From: Dactylorhiza incarnata
Lineage: Eukaryota > Streptophyta > Magnoliopsida > Asparagales > Orchidaceae
Length of the DNA: 64,000 nucleotides
Assembly (NCBI GenBank): GCA_033032865.1
Contig: JAWHQI010000756.1
Span: 62,001 to 126,000, forward strand
Direction of reading: 5' to 3'
Shown: positions 1-11,289 of the stretch, in pieces
Numbering within the stretch: position 1 is the first letter of the stretch
Layout of the letters: the number at the start of each line of letters is the position of its first letter
Position numbers and translations under genes: made by a program
The notes under the pieces: model-generated
Told to the model about the DNA's origin: nothing
The model's input: only the letters and a program-made list of their open reading frames with translations
Databases searched by the model: none

Positions 1-1847
1 CAAACCTTCATCTACTCCAGGCGGGCTCGCAACATCTCAACGTACTTGACTCGCTACGGGCGAGCCAAGCAAGAAATATATTTTACCTATAACTCGGCAG
101 AGGTGACTGCAAGCAGAAAACCCAAGTAGCGAAGGCGAGACAACAGCCCGAGGGCTTAGCTTACAGCGAGGCAAATGTGGAAGCAAAACATAGATAGACA
201 ATTTGCGAGCACAAGTGAACAATTTGTGAGTAAAAAGAAATTGGAGCACGCATAATCACAATAAACGAAAGCAAGTCGCAGAACACAGCATAAAGTTTTA
301 ATATCGCAGCCCGATTAAGGGGCGAGTGCGAGAGTTCGGCGGCAAGTAGGAAAGGGAAAATATTACATATATATAAATTGTTCGCAACAGAAGGAGAAAT
401 AACGCGGTGAGGCGAGGGGAGTTCAACGACCGATCCATTTCCATCGGCCGCGACCTCGCACCCCTGCGCGTGGAGGCACTTTCGGATAATGATATTCGCG
501 AACCGACTGGGCCTCGCGTTGTATCAAGCGCACTTGGTCATCTATCCTCGCGAGGTGCACCCCTGGCGAGGTGACCTCGGCGCGGGCGACCGGCCTCGTT
601 TGCGCGAGGAGTTGCGCGTTCTCTTCCTCTAGGGCGGCGAACCTCTCTTCATTGGCCGCCATATCCTCCTCGCATTTGTAGTTCAGATCCCGCAACATAA
701 GAGTATGCTTCTGGAATAGCTCGGTAACGTGTCTCTTCATTTGTGTTGGGTCGCCGGTGTCCCCTAAGAAGTCGGCGATCTGGCCTGGCGAGGGGGGAGG
801 CGACATCTACTCCTCTCCGTGCTCTGACTCAGGAGGTGGAGTCGCGGGGACACCAGCGAGGAAAAAGTTGATAATGAGAGCGAGTCGCGGTGAACAAGAA
901 GCGAGGCGGGATCAAAGTGATACCAGGTCGCCGGCAAGAAGAGCCTGGTTGGCCCTGGAAGGCGTTGACAAAGGAAGGAGTAAGGGATTTCCCTAGGCCA
1001 GGGAGGTGCGACACATTCTCCGCGACCCGGGCGCTGACGAGTAATGACCCGCCGGGGATCCATTCGCCCAAAACGCCGAACCCCGGAGTGAGGATAGTCG
1101 TCTGAAGAGGAACTGTTGAACCCACCGGGGTGGGGGTCCTCCTCGCAGGAGTCGCGTTAGGAGTGGCTGAATGAGAAGAGAAAAGCGGATTCAGCAATCA
1201 AAAAGCCACAAAAGATAGCGAGGTGAGCAACTCACCAGGTCGCGAGGACGGGGCCCGCATGTCAGTGTTTCCCACTAAAGGAGGAGGGGGGGGGGGGGTC
1301 GACCCTCTCTGGGGTCGGGTTGCGAGACCCAGTGGGTGATTGCCTTGGGATGGCATCTTCAAAGGGGAGGTCCTGCAAATAAAAAAAAGGGTAAAAGACA
1401 TTTGAACGAACCTTCGACGAGCAAAGTCATAAAAGAAATAGATACCCGCGGGGCGGGCTCATGGTGGGGGAAGGGGAAAGAGGCGACGAACCGTCCTCCC
1501 CAGTAAGCCGCTTAACGGTCTTCGCCTTTTTTGTTTGATGAGGCGGAGCAGATTGCGGAGAAATCCATGGGGCAAGCACGGCGGCTTTGGCCTTTTAGTC
1601 CGCCTGCGAGGCTTTCAGGCGAGCCAGTACTTCTTCCCTAGGAGGCATTTTTGACGAGCACATTGGTGAGTAGTGAGGAAAAGAAAAAGGGGAGAAGGGT
1701 TCATGCACTGGCCGGAAAGAATGATATATATAGCTTTGGACCTAGGCCCCACCAAAAGATTCTGGCCACGTCACCAAGGGGCGGCGAACACCAAGGGTTG
1801 GACATTTCTTCACGAGCCTAGGGTAAACTCGCGAAGAGCGGGGATTT
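1..1847 (+). mobile_element. T1: internal region of a left-truncated LTR retrotransposon
   Basis: This GC-rich stretch lies directly upstream of a + oriented LTR (1848-2502) and ends in a purine-rich tract (GAAGAGCGGGGATTT, 1833-1847) that fits a polypurine tract. It is therefore read as the 3' internal part of an element whose 5' end is left of the window. No gag, protease or reverse transcriptase is visible. The coding signals are on the opposite strand (see 423-1648). Lineage is not certain: antisense genes next to the 3' LTR are known in Tat/Grande-type Ty3 elements, and assignment there is inference. Confidence 0.6.
423..1648 (-). pseudogene. Antisense, possibly spliced ORF with coiled coil inside T1
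   Basis: The last exon-like ORF (806 to 423) encodes 127 aa: a Pro-rich N-terminus, a heptad-like stretch at about residues 24-70 rich in Glu, Leu and Ala, and a basic Arg/Gly tail. Upstream on the same strand are further open stretches separated by good plant splice signals: an acceptor after a T-rich tract near 1375 (ATTTGCAG), a donor near 1224 (CTG followed by GTGAGT) and an acceptor near 1163 (CATTCAG). A possible first ATG at 1648 runs only 17 codons before TAA. I do not recognise the protein. It runs antisense to T1, as the extra genes of Grande-type elements do. It may equally be a decayed gene fragment, or the window may show only noise in GC-rich DNA. Confidence 0.35.
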
Positions 1848-2502
1848 TGTACAACCCCCGTGTTCGCCAAGGATGCGAAGGTGTTTTCAGGCATCAACTA
1901 CGCAATCCCAGATGGAGCTCGAGCGAGGCGAGCGAGCGAGCGAGTCGGGCTCTGCGAGCCCGGTTCTCGGCAGTTGATCGCGGGAAGGAAGGCGAGTTGG
2001 GCTCTCGCGAGTTGCTTGCGGTGAGCCAGGGCGCTCGCCCAGTAAGGGTCCAGGGGGGTTTTACCTGGAAGCCCTTGTCGGTCTGCAATTAGCCTCTCCA
2101 AACAGCGGGGTTTGGCTGTTGGCAGACCATTTTGGGTTGCGTTTAGTAAAGGTGTAAGGCGGAATCTCGCTATTGGCAGACCACAAGTAAAAACTATATA
2201 TAGACCTTGAAGGGCACCTTTGGAGAGGATTCCAATCTCAGTACTCTGAGCTTCCTCCTCCCTAGGTTACCTTGGCTTAGCTCTCAGGCTCTCCAAGGTG
2301 CCCAGTCTCAGCATTGGCTTGGGAGGGGAAGCGCTCTAAAGATCTTCCGGGTGTGTGGTGGGTCCTCCTCGCTGAGTCTAAGGGTCAGTGTCTAGCTCTA
2401 AGTCTTCGGTCTGTCCCCTCCTAGGGATCAGTAAGTACTAGCTTCCCCCCCCCCTCTTTTGGGGGACCGAACTCCTCAAGATACCAAGTATTGGTTTCAA
2501 TA
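1848..2502 (+). repeat. 3' LTR of T1
   Basis: It starts TGTACAACCC after a polypurine-like tract and ends in ...GGTTTCAATA, where the homologous plant-transposon ORF of T2 resumes. A TATA box (2195-2203) is followed by a C/T-rich leader, giving + orientation. The segment upstream of the TATA box is a gcgag/ctcgc-rich repeat (about 1915-2030). It is related to solo LTR T3: both start TGTACAACCC in element orientation and share the AAGGCGGA segment and nearby words before the TATA box. The last base is A after AT rather than CA, so the exact end is uncertain by 2-3 bases. Confidence 0.65.
2195..2203 (+). promoter_or_regulatory. TATA box of T1 LTR
   Basis: TATATATAG is followed about 30 bp later by a C/T-rich initiator-like stretch. 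The motif is nearly palindromic, so orientation rests on the LTR as a whole. Confidence 0.5.
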
Positions 2503-2967
2503 CCTGCCATGTGACCCTACTTTGCACAGAAGTGCTTTTACCACTATATCTGCCAGCAGCTTTCCCTGCTGATTGAAGTTCTTCCTTTCCAGAGGCCCAT
2601 AGGTCTTTCTGGAGTGCCCACACCATGCTAGGGCATCATCTAGGTCCTTTTGGGCGACCTCTTCATTCTCTTCTTCATTGGCAAAGGTGGGCAGCTGAAA
2701 AACCTTAGCCAATCTCTTTGGAGTCACTTTCACCTTTGTCCCATTGATCTTACTTTTGATTTTCGTTCCTTTAGAGCCAACCTTGGAATTCGAATAGAAC
2801 TCGAGGACTTCTCTTTTCAATATCACAGTCGATTCTGATAGCGTGAACTCCAAGTTGACGGAGTCGAGCAATCTGATCGTGCCTTGAATTTCTTTTGGTG
2901 CCTTTAGGAATCCATTCCTCACGATATCACTTCCTTCATACATATATCCTTCCTTCTTTGGGGCCAT
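2503..2967 (-). pseudogene. Plant-transposon-domain protein, copy 2, truncated by T1
   Basis: The ORF starts MAPKKEG and resembles the 'putative plant transposon protein' domain (Pfam PF20167 as I recall it). Recognisable blocks are REVLEFYSN (about residues 53-61), KVKVTPKRLAKVFQLPTF (78-95), a W-C-H block near 115-118, and FNQQGKLLADIVVKALLCK before a GSHGR end. It aligns without large gaps to copy 1 (4592-5722), where the corresponding region reads LLSDIVGKALICKPGSHDR and continues. Here the frame is cut at the T1 LTR boundary and closes three codons later. The start is supported by the matching MAP start of copy 1 and by a TATA box 134 bp upstream. The family has no established function. 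Confidence 0.7.
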
Positions 2968-3100
2968 GTGTCAGATCTTTGAAGGAGGCTTGAGCAGTAT
3001 CGACTTGTTTACTTGCGTAAGACAGAGAGTACACGACAGCTTTTTAGTTCAAATGTAGCATGCTCTCTTAATTTCAAAATATTTGATCCTATTTATAATT

Positions 3101-3107
3101 TCTTGTG
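3101..3107 (-). promoter_or_regulatory. TATA box upstream of plant-transposon gene copy 2
   Basis: On the minus strand the sequence reads TATAAATAGG, 134 bp before the ATG at 2967. Copy 1 has the same TATAAATAGG word about 110 bp before its ATG, so the promoter appears to have been duplicated with the gene. Confidence 0.55.
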
Positions 3108-3652
3108 TGGGAGGCGAAGGGCCGCTTGATAAGTGTTTGATTATATCAGATTGAATGGTTGTGATCGATTTATTTTAGATTTTTGAACTCTCAAACAGAT
3201 AGTTAGGTATCGTCGAGACTTTATGACGAAGTCGTAGAGTCATTTCGACGATGCATTCTGTTATTACGACGATATCGTTTTGTAGACAAAATGATATTGT
3301 CTTGGATTACTCTTTTGCATAATCAGTGTGTTGTGTGTCAGTCGCAACATCATTCATGTATGCCTTCTTAAGGATGCTTTGTTAACTTAGTGACATAAGA
3401 TTATACATTAGTGATTATTGCCTTTTTATCATCATTCTTGCCTTTTTATCTGAACTGTATTAGCTTATTCTTAGCTGACAAATAAGTTAATCATCAATTC
3501 TATGTTAGCACAAGTTCAACATGTATGAGGAAGTAATTATGTGAACAAGTATGTTACAAACTTCATTAAGATTTTATTGATAAGCCAAATATTTTCCAAA
3601 TAGAGTTACAACAACATTTGCTTCTAGCTATCTCATATGTCAGTTCTACACT
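3108..3652. other. Non-coding spacer of T2 with CGACGATAT-type motifs
   Basis: No ORF is supported here. Between 3200 and 3310 are several cgacgatatcg-like words resembling the palindromes of the T2 5' LTR (17480-17700), upstream of the copy 2 TATA box. The rest is AT-rich with nothing recognisable. Confidence 0.4.
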
Positions 3653-4545
3653 TTAACAGTTCCTTCTTTTCTCTGCATCTTTCTCCTTCCTTTGAAGCTT
3701 TTGCTCTTGTCTATCAAAATAGGAGATTGTCTTTGGGATGTATCTATTAGGGATGGAAGGAGCATTCTCTGGCAGTGCTCTTTCTTGTTGATGTTGTCTA
3801 TACAGTGTTCTCATGGCTTCTGTCTTCCTGTGTTTGTCCCACTCACTTGAAGGGTAGTGTCTGGATATGTCCTTGCCACTTTCCCCAAAGCTTCTCCATG
3901 TAGTCCAAACTATATCTCTTGACCGTGAGCTTAAAAAGTTAAGGTATGGATCACGGGGACCTTGTTCATCTCTTTTTCTCTTGAGAGGCAGTTCTTCATC
4001 CACCATTATGGTTTTCCTTTTCTGACTTGACTCACCAATCCACTGTTTGATTTGCTTAGTACTTTGCTCCAATTTGGTGTTTAGAGCATCGTGGGTGAAT
4101 TCATTTGAGTCAATGCATCTAGTTATGTCAGATTTTGACTATCAGCAATTTTTGTGGTTAACTATTTAACTCCTCTTTCCAGATTTTCACATGCCTGTTG
4201 GATTTGTTGTAGTAAGGTGTCCACTTTTTCACCAAGGGATTGTAGTGCTTTCATATTGCTGTCAACAGTTGTTCCTGCCCTTGTGAACCAGCTGCTGATC
4301 TGAGTATTGATGTGATCAATGTCTGCTCTTATCTCATTCATCTGAGTTGACATGTCATCTTTGATTCCCTTGACTGCCATGTCCACATAGTCTTAATAGC
4401 TTTTCCTTTCCTCGGTTAGCAATTTCTTTCTTTGTTCAATTAAGGAGCTTGAACCTTGCTCATGAGATGGTGGTGTAGAGGTTTCTGTAGAATCTTGCTT
4501 CTTCTCAGTTGCTTTTCCTACCAGGTCTTCACTCATATCAGCCAT
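3653..4545 (-). pseudogene. Coiled-coil protein gene of T2, broken
   Basis: The likely start is the ATG at 4545 (MADMSEDLVGKATEKK). The reading has an acidic/Ser-rich N-terminus and then a stop. A clear coiled coil follows (4386-4162: heptads with DIDHINTQI, LGEKVDTLLQQI), then two more stops and a frameshift. The C-terminal part (4072-3653) carries a basic KRKRDEQG signal, a conserved-looking WTTWRSFGESGKD block and a Lys/Arg-rich tail. It lies about 50 bp downstream of plant-transposon gene copy 1 on the same strand, so the two probably formed one cassette. I do not recognise the family. The two basic clusters suggest a nuclear or nucleic-acid-binding protein, which is inference. Confidence 0.5.
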
Positions 4546-4591
4546 GGTCTAATTATTAAGAGGATTATTAGAGAAATACTATCCTTGATGA

Positions 4592-5722
4592 TCATTTTTT
4601 AGTATCTTTGGCGGTCTCTTTATCTGGAATCAGAATGAAATCTGTACACAGATTCTCTAGTTCAAGATTTCCCTTTTCAATGATAGTGTCTTCAGCATCC
4701 ATCCCGGTGCTTCTTAAGTCTTCTTGCACAACACTCTCAATGTGAGTTGTCTCCTCAATCTCTGGAGCAGGGAGTTCATTTTGAGACTACCCCTCAACAG
4801 CAACCACATTCATGATAGGCAACACAGTCTCTTGGGCTGAGGGCTCAGCATGGGTCTCCCCCTCAACTGTTGCACTATTCTTTCTAGCAGACAAGTCTTC
4901 AGGTGTTGGCATGGCAACAACCAGAGTCTATGCACGTGGTTTTGGATTTGATATGCTATTTCTTTCTGCAGATGAGCTATCCTCACTTTCAGTGACCTTC
5001 TTCCCTTTCTTTGAACTTTTAGGAAAGACTTTCTCCCACCTCTCTAGGATCTTTAAGTCAATCTTCTTCATATGATGGATGGGTTATCCCATCTTTTCAT
5101 TCAGCTGAAGAGTGTTGATGAGGTAAAGAAAAATGAATCTTCCAAGATTAGGTGCTTGAAGACTTCCTTGAATCTTTTTGTAGAGTAACTTAGCCCAGTC
5201 AATTTTCTTGCATAGTATTATTCTTGTCATTATTTTAAACATCTCCTTGGATATTCTGTCATGAGATCCAGGTTTGCATATTAGTGCTTTGCCAACAATA
5301 TCTGACAAAAGTTTTCCTCTTGTATTGAAGTCAGACTTTTTTAGGGTACCGTGTTGTTGTCCTGTATGGTTGCACCACTTCCTTGTAGTCAAGAGATCTT
5401 CTTCTGAAATTTCTTCCTCTATCTTTTTTTCTGAGAATATAGGTAGACAGAGCGCCTTGGTGATTCCTTTTACCGTCACTCTCAATGGGGTATTTCCAAC
5501 CCTAGTCTTGATGGCATTTCTAGATGTGTTCATCTTGGGCTCGGCATAGAACTCCAGAAGTTCTCTATGCATGATAGTAGTTGGATCTGAGAGCACGTAT
5601 TCCAACCCCGCAACTTCAATTTGCATGATTGCTGATCTTATCTCCTCATTGGCGTTGATGAACCCGCCATGCACCAACTCACATCCCATATTGCAGGTGT
5701 CGTCATTCTTAATGGGTGCCAT
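4592..5722 (-). pseudogene. Plant-transposon-domain protein, copy 1, with in-frame stops
   Basis: I choose the internal ATG at 5722 (MAPIKNDD) because it aligns with the start of copy 2. The upstream in-frame ATG at 5806 lies too close to the TATA box. The frame stays open without indels for 377 codons to TGA at 4592, except for three nonsense codons (at 5084, 4928 and 4787), so this is a recently decayed full-length gene. The N-terminal 215 residues form the plant-transposon domain: RELLEFYAE, LRVTVKGITKALCLPIF, RKWCNHTG, FNTRGKLLSDIVGKALICK, MTRIILCKKIDWAKLLYKKI. The rest is acidic and Ser/Glu-rich, without a known fold. It follows the T2 gag remnant on the same strand. Its role in the element is unknown. 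Confidence 0.7.
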
Positions 5723-5830
5723 TTCCTTGAATTGTCGAGTTCGCAGAGGTTCAGCGTCGTGAGAGCTCGAGAACTCATCGTGATGGCTTAGGGCAATGTA
5801 TGTCATACTCTATTTATAAACATATGACCT

Positions 5831-5837
5831 ATTTATA
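5831..5837 (-). promoter_or_regulatory. TATA box upstream of plant-transposon gene copy 1
   Basis: The minus strand reads TATATAAATAGG, about 110 bp before the chosen ATG. Upstream, both gene copies also share an ATCACAACC(G/A)TT word (near 5920 and 3150). This argues for a homologous promoter rather than chance AT-richness. Confidence 0.55.
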
Positions 5838-6100
5838 TATATATATCTCTTACTTTAGAATGTAAAGGGGGCGCGTACCTGTGTGGTGGACTACTTGTAT
5901 TGATTTAGAATCAACGGTTGTGATTGTGAGATCCAATATATTTGTTGAGTGCAATATATGTGTCTTTGATGAATTTCTTCTTAATCCAAACTTATGCCTA
6001 AATCCTCTATTGTCCAATAGCCACATTTAATTTTGGTTGGCCATTGGACAAACCTGCAAGATAAGAATTAATATTCCTTATGAACCCAAATGAATTTGGG

Positions 6101-8142
6101 TCATAGGTTCTTGTTAGCCCTCACTACTGGAACTCTAGTAGCTAAACTACTGACTGGCTTCTTATACCTTGCACTAGGCACTGTTGGGTTGAACAAGCTG
6201 TCTATAGCAAAGTTCCCAACCTTGCCACAACACCAACATTCAAATCCATTATAACTCCTCTTCTGAGTCACCTTCTGAATGGAGGGCAGGTGACTGGAAG
6301 AGCAGGCTGCTTTACAACAAGCACTTCTGTTAACCATGTGACTGTGCATAGATCTTGAAGTTGGTTGCACAGTCAATGATTTTACTTTAGGAATATGCTT
6401 TTGAGGTAAAGCTTTTTCCTTCTTTTTGGTTGATGGTGCTTGTGGAGAGACAACCTTTTGTAAGACAGTTCTAGCTTGGGAGGTCTCTCCAACTTCCTTA
6501 TCCAAATCCTCCTCATTATTGAGTGAAGAAGTTGTCTATAATAGGGAGAATAGTTTTGGGCTTAGAGAAGCTAGCCACTAGCTTTCTTTCTGAGGCAGCT
6601 TGTTTTCTAGAGAATTAATTGTCCTCCCATGAGCTTCAGTCCTCTTCTGAAGTAGGATAAGCTCATTGGACAATTTAGTCACCTCCTTGGTTTTCTCATC
6701 TATTTGAGATCTGAATGGCTTGAGGAATCTTATTTTCTCAGCTTGAGATTTGACCAACTTCTTGCTCTTTTTAAGAGCTGCCAAGAGAATGCAATATTGT
6801 TCCATTAGATCAGTATGGTCCTCATTGTTGCATGATGAGCAGTCTTCTGCATCATCATCAGATGATGAGCAATCATCTGATGCACTCTTGGTCTTTTTAA
6901 ATAAGCAGATAATGAAGATGTGTGAGGGGTGCATACCTAAGCAGGATGTGAGTCATCCAGATCTTCTTCATTAGATAGGGCAACAAGCCCATAGAACTCC
7001 TCATCCTCAGATTCACAGTCTGAGAAAGTGAGAAGTGCTTTTATCCCTCTTTTAGCCACAAAGCAGTCTTCATCCTCTGACTCACTGTCTGAGAATAAGG
7101 GTTGCTCTGATCCCTTTTACACTTAGCCCCATAATTGTTTCTTCTTCAGAGTAAGAGGAGTTGCAGCTGCTTTCACTTAAAGATTTGAACTTCTTTGTTG
7201 GAACCCGGATACCGGTCCCACTATGTTCGAGACTTGGGGAGCATCTTGAGTTACTTATCTCTTCGTCAAATCCCTAGGTCTAAGTATTTCGAGCTGGGAA
7301 CCTGGCCCTCACAGGTTGGTAGTAGATGCCTAAGAATGGACCCACTGGCTGCAGCGAGGAGGTCCCGTCACTAATCCAGAAATCTTGCTCGATTTCTCCT
7401 CCAAAAAACCAGAGGATGAGCATGTCTCAGATAGCACAAGGAAGAAAGCACATGCTCTCAAAGGGGGATGGATCTGTGCTGATCTGAGACATAATTGGTC
7501 CTATTTATAGGAAAAATCTTCTAAGGGCAAAATGGTCCAGATGGCCTGCAGATAGCTTCCTCCGCCTTAACCAAATTGCTAAATGCAGACCAAAATGGTC
7601 TACGAACAGCTCATCGCGCCTTTTCGATGATACTAACCGCAACCCTGCTTGTCTGCGGATAGTGTAGGAGGACTGATGAGTCAGGTTGACCCGTACTCGC
7701 CTCGCTCCCTCCTTGAGCGAGTGCAGCTGAGGCGATTGGGTTATATCCTGCTTGCTGAGGGCGAGTTCTCCTGAAGCGAGCTCGCCTGAAGCCGTGTCAA
7801 CTCGCCTCGCCCTGGGCGAGAAGGAGCTTTGTCGACGAGACGGGTTGTTCATGTCGCCTAGATAAATCACGCTTACAGCATCGAGAAGAGACTATGTCGT
7901 TGAGAAGAGATCATATCGATACGCGGTTACGTCGATATGCTACTATGTTGTCGAGACGAGACTATGTCGTCGAAAAGAGATCACGGTAGGGAGGGAGTAC
8001 TCGCTTCCCTTACCCTGGGCGAGTAAGATCGCCATTGGGTCTACTCGCCGGGAGGTGCTGGTCTACTCGTCGGGCACCTGTCGGTCTACTCGCCGAATAC
8101 GGGTTGTACATTCTTGACATTAGATCTTCTTACTTTCTTCAT
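6101..8142 (-). pseudogene. Broken copia-type gag of T2, interrupted by solo LTR T3
   Basis: Read leftwards from an ATG at 8142, a short open stretch is interrupted by T3 (7196-8110, plus duplication) and resumes as a Ser/Asp/Glu-rich segment containing two DSESEDED-like repeats (near 7095 and 6995). It continues through frameshifts into a coiled-coil block (6934-6578, LLAALKKSKKLVKSQ) and a basic region. A degenerate zinc knuckle (CWCCGKVGNFA, near 6220) follows. This order is that of the C-terminal half of copia Gag in SIRE-like elements. The N-terminal capsid-like part (DUF4219/UBN2) is absent, because the ATG is only about 100 bp from the primer site. At least two frameshifts make it non-functional. 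Confidence 0.55.
7196..8110 (-). repeat. T3: solo LTR with ttctt target duplication
   Basis: It begins TGTTGG and ends TTGTACA on the plus strand, flanked by ttctt at 7191-7195 and 8111-8115. There is no internal region, which is the product of LTR-LTR recombination. The minus strand has TATAAATAGG near 7510-7501, so the promoter fires leftwards. Upstream of the TATA box are ctcgcc/gcgag repeats (7690-7830), gagaagagactatgtcg repeats (7865-7975) and ctactcgccg repeats (8038-8095). It is homologous to the T1 LTR but clearly diverged. Confidence 0.85.
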
Positions 8143-8245
8143 GGAGCTTTAACTTTTTATGGTGATAACTTGACACACCCAAGGGCTGATCTATTCAAGT
8201 TGTTAAGCTTTCTTTGAACAACCTCTCTCTAATACCACTTGTTAG

Positions 8246-9326
8246 TGTTGGATCGGTCGGCGCCCTTAGAGGGGGGGGTGAATAAGGGTTTTAGAAAACT
8301 TTATATTTTATTTAGAAAACATTGGAATATTGCAATAATAAAAAAGAAGTCAAGTAAAACAAAAAGAGAGACAAGATTTATTGATATTAAATAAGTTTTA
8401 CAAAACTTGATCTCAATGTCGCTAGAGATCGGAGGCGAATAATAAAAACTCTTTTTCGTTTTCTATACCGACTCGTATCCCCACGAACCGGTTGGCTTTA
8501 GCCGATCTCTCCCCAGATACGGCCTCAAGCCGCTCTAGCCAATCTATCCCCAGAAAGGCCTTGAGCACCCCCTAGACCTATCCTAGATCTAGTCGCCAAC
8601 ACGAGGCGAATAACAGCCCTAAGTCCTACCCCAGACCTAGTCGCCAACACGAGGCGATTTCACTTAAATGATTACAAGAAAAGATGTGAAATGAAAAAGA
8701 CAATAATATAAAAACTCCCTCTATTTGGATCTCTTGGAGAAGTTGACGAAGACGCAGAGTATGATCGTAGTCGATGCGGTCTTTCATCACGATGATGAAG
8801 CGTGTTGAAATCTTCTCCACGGATCTCCTTAAGCCTTCATGGATTTGTGGGAGTATCACTCTGAATCTTCCTCTCTCTGCTGTGGCACGAAGCTCTAGAG
8901 TTTGGGATTGTAGGAGGATCAAGAAGACGGAGCCAAAGCATCCAATTTATAGCCTTCACGCTACCGCCGGCGCTAGCCCAGATTAGGAAACATTTTGCGC
9001 GGCAGGATCTTCAATCCGCGGCAACATTTTGCTCTATGCCTCTTATGCGCCATGCTACCGCCAGCGCTATCTGCTACCGCCTGGCGTTAGCTCTTTCTAA
9101 AAACACAGCCGGAATCGTGCTAATCAACGCTAGCGCCGGGCGCTATCGCTACCGCCGGCGATAGTGAGCTTGTTCGAATTTTGGCCTCAATTTTGGGGGC
9201 AGACATCATGAGTACTCCTTGAGTCATGTGGACTATGTTAACCTGCACACTTGAACACATAAGATCAAATACACATAGGATTTGTTATTCTCAAACCTAG
9301 GAGATGCGGAAGACCGTGTTCCAACA
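8246..9326 (-). repeat. T4 3' LTR
   Basis: 1081 bp. It contains a TATA box on the minus strand (8951-8945) and, upstream of it (8958-9175), a set of CpG-rich gctagcgcc/ggcggtagc inverted words. Near its left end is the AGAGGGGGGGGTGAATA motif (8268-8284) shared by several LTR families here. Confidence 0.9.
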
Positions 9327-9620
9327 AACTCCCCATTTTGATAATAACAAATCCATTAATGATAAATCAAAGCATTAATAAATAAGCATGATGAGACTAT
9401 ACTTGTGTGTGTGTGAGAGTGATGACTTTAGGATGATTATTGATTTTAGCATTTAGAATTGCTCCCCCTAAATACATGCTCCCCCTAAGTGAATGCTCCA
9501 CTAATATGTAAGCTATCATCTTAATCAATCATGTTGGGTTTTTATTTTGATAGCGGATTATATTTTATCATGTTAGTTCTCCCCCTTTTGCATTTTATCA
9601 TGTTAGTTCTCCCCCTTTGT
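9327..9620 (-). promoter_or_regulatory. T4 polypurine tract and extra polypurine-like tracts
   Basis: Immediately inside the 3' LTR the minus strand is purine-rich (AAAATGGGGAGTTT). Further AGGGGGAG/AAAGGGGGAG words occur at about 9465-9480 and 9580-9620. T7 has the same kind of cluster, so repeated plus-strand priming sites may be a family trait. Confidence 0.5.
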
Positions 9621-9834
9621 TATTAGCAAAGGTGGGTAGGGATGCACCAAAGAAAAGTTGGATAATAAGATAAAGCATGATCGAGCTTTTGAGTGAGAAG
9701 GAAATGATAAGGAGTTTTAGAGCCACTTGTTAGAATAATTTTTGTATAAATATATCAGAGTTTTTAGTTTGAGCAAAAGTAATGATTTCCCCTTTATATA
9801 AGAGTTTTAAAAAAAATAGTGATTTCCAAGAAAC

Positions 9835-10080
9835 CAATCTACCCAGACAGTACGTCTACACCCTAGCCCCGTACTAAGTGACGGATGGGCATGAGGAGCT
9901 GCAAACAAGCCATAGGTTGGGGTGTTAGTCCCTTATGCAAACACTAGACAAAACTCAACCTAGCACTCTTTCCCCCCAGTGCCTCGCAAGGCCCCACTGG
10001 AACCCTCCCCGGTTAAGGACAAGACATGACTAGAGATAATGTTATCTAATGTCTACAACCCTACGCCCCCGCTATGGTGA
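9835..10080 (-). other. Conserved GC-rich non-coding island of T4
   Basis: It is a ~240 bp island of ordinary GC content in AT-rich surroundings. It matches, in opposite orientation, 23866-24092 of T7: shared words include GTACTAAGTGACGGATGGGC and CCTCCCCGGTTAAGGACAAG. No ORF is conserved between the two copies. Function is unknown; selection on RNA structure or packaging is one possibility. Confidence 0.6.
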
Positions 10081-11110
10081 GAATTGAAGTCATGGATAAC
10101 AATTATTGGAAACATTAAGCATTTAAATCTAATGGGAATTTTCATAGCATATGGATTTTTATTAGAAAATAAAATACTCTTAGCTATATTGAAATTCATG
10201 AATGAATCAGAGTTTAAGCATTGCGGAAGATTTCGAAAAAGAAACATCATAATACTAAATAAGAGTTTAAGTTCAAAAAGGAGATGTTTTTGAGTTTCAA
10301 AATGAACTTTATAAAGATAAGAGTTGAAACATTTTTGAATAAAGAAATAACATCCTTTTAGCAATTAGAAGTAAGAGGTAAAATTTGATTTGAAATTCAA
10401 TAATAAGAGGATGTTTTTATAAGTAATATTTTACTTGTTGGAGGAGTGTTTAGCATGAAAGTTTTCAGAGAAATAAATCAGAGTTTTTAGTATAAGAAAA
10501 AAAATCAACCAATATAAAGTTTACCAAGCAAGTCTACCACTTGTTGCAGGAAAGGAATTTGAAGATTCAAGTGATGATGCACACAAGATGAAAGATTTTA
10601 AATAAGCATGAAAGTGCAAGGTAAAACAATTATATGGTTATGATGCGGAAGTCTTATAGAAATACAAAAAACATCTTATCGTAATCAAGGATAATCCATA
10701 AAAAGATATATAAGTTTAATTTCAAAAAGAAGATGTTTATGTAAATCATTTTGCATTTAAAATTTTTGTTTTGACAATGCAGTAACCAAGCATGAAATAA
10801 TCTTATCAAAAATAGATTACTACAATGTTACTTTAATTTACAATTTCAAAACATACCAAACATTGTAGAAAGCATGCTAGGTTATCCAGTGCATTTCATA
10901 AATAATGAGTAGCATAGAATTAGCGTTAGGATCCAATACTCATAAGAAGAAGTGTTATGGAAGATAATGATGTGCACATAAGTGTATTTTTGAGTAGAGT
11001 ATACGAGTGTTTTAATCAAAAAATACAAGAGATATGTAAAGTAGAAGCACAATAAAACACAAATAATTTTACTTCCACGCACTTTAATGCACACAAAAAA
11101 TATACAACTA

Positions 11111-11175
11111 CCAAGGTGCTTTGCACACACAATGCTCATTAAGACTTATCAGGGTGCAAAGTAGTTCTTGGGGGA
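11111..11175 (-). ncRNA. Conserved hairpin, T4 copy 1 (putative structured RNA element)
   Basis: Outer arms CCAAG and CTTGG enclose an inner stem CTTTGCAC (11119-11126) with GTGCAAAG (11154-11161), around a loop containing CACAATGCTCATTAAGACTT. A second copy in T4 and one in T7 keep the loop and outer arms but have a different inner stem that still pairs. It is annotated as an RNA element by inference; no function is known. Confidence 0.5.
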
Positions 11176-11289
11176 TCACATATTTTATTTTGAATTTTGA
11201 GACTAGTGATCCGATGTACTTTAGAGTAAGTGGTTTTTCTTATTTTTGAAAGAAAGATTTGATTTGCACAAGACACTTTACTATTCTTT

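Noticed and set aside
6101..6505. A separate zinc-finger gene
   Set aside because: The single degenerate CWCC motif lies in line with the coiled-coil and acidic parts of the broken T2 gag, so it is the gag C-terminus.
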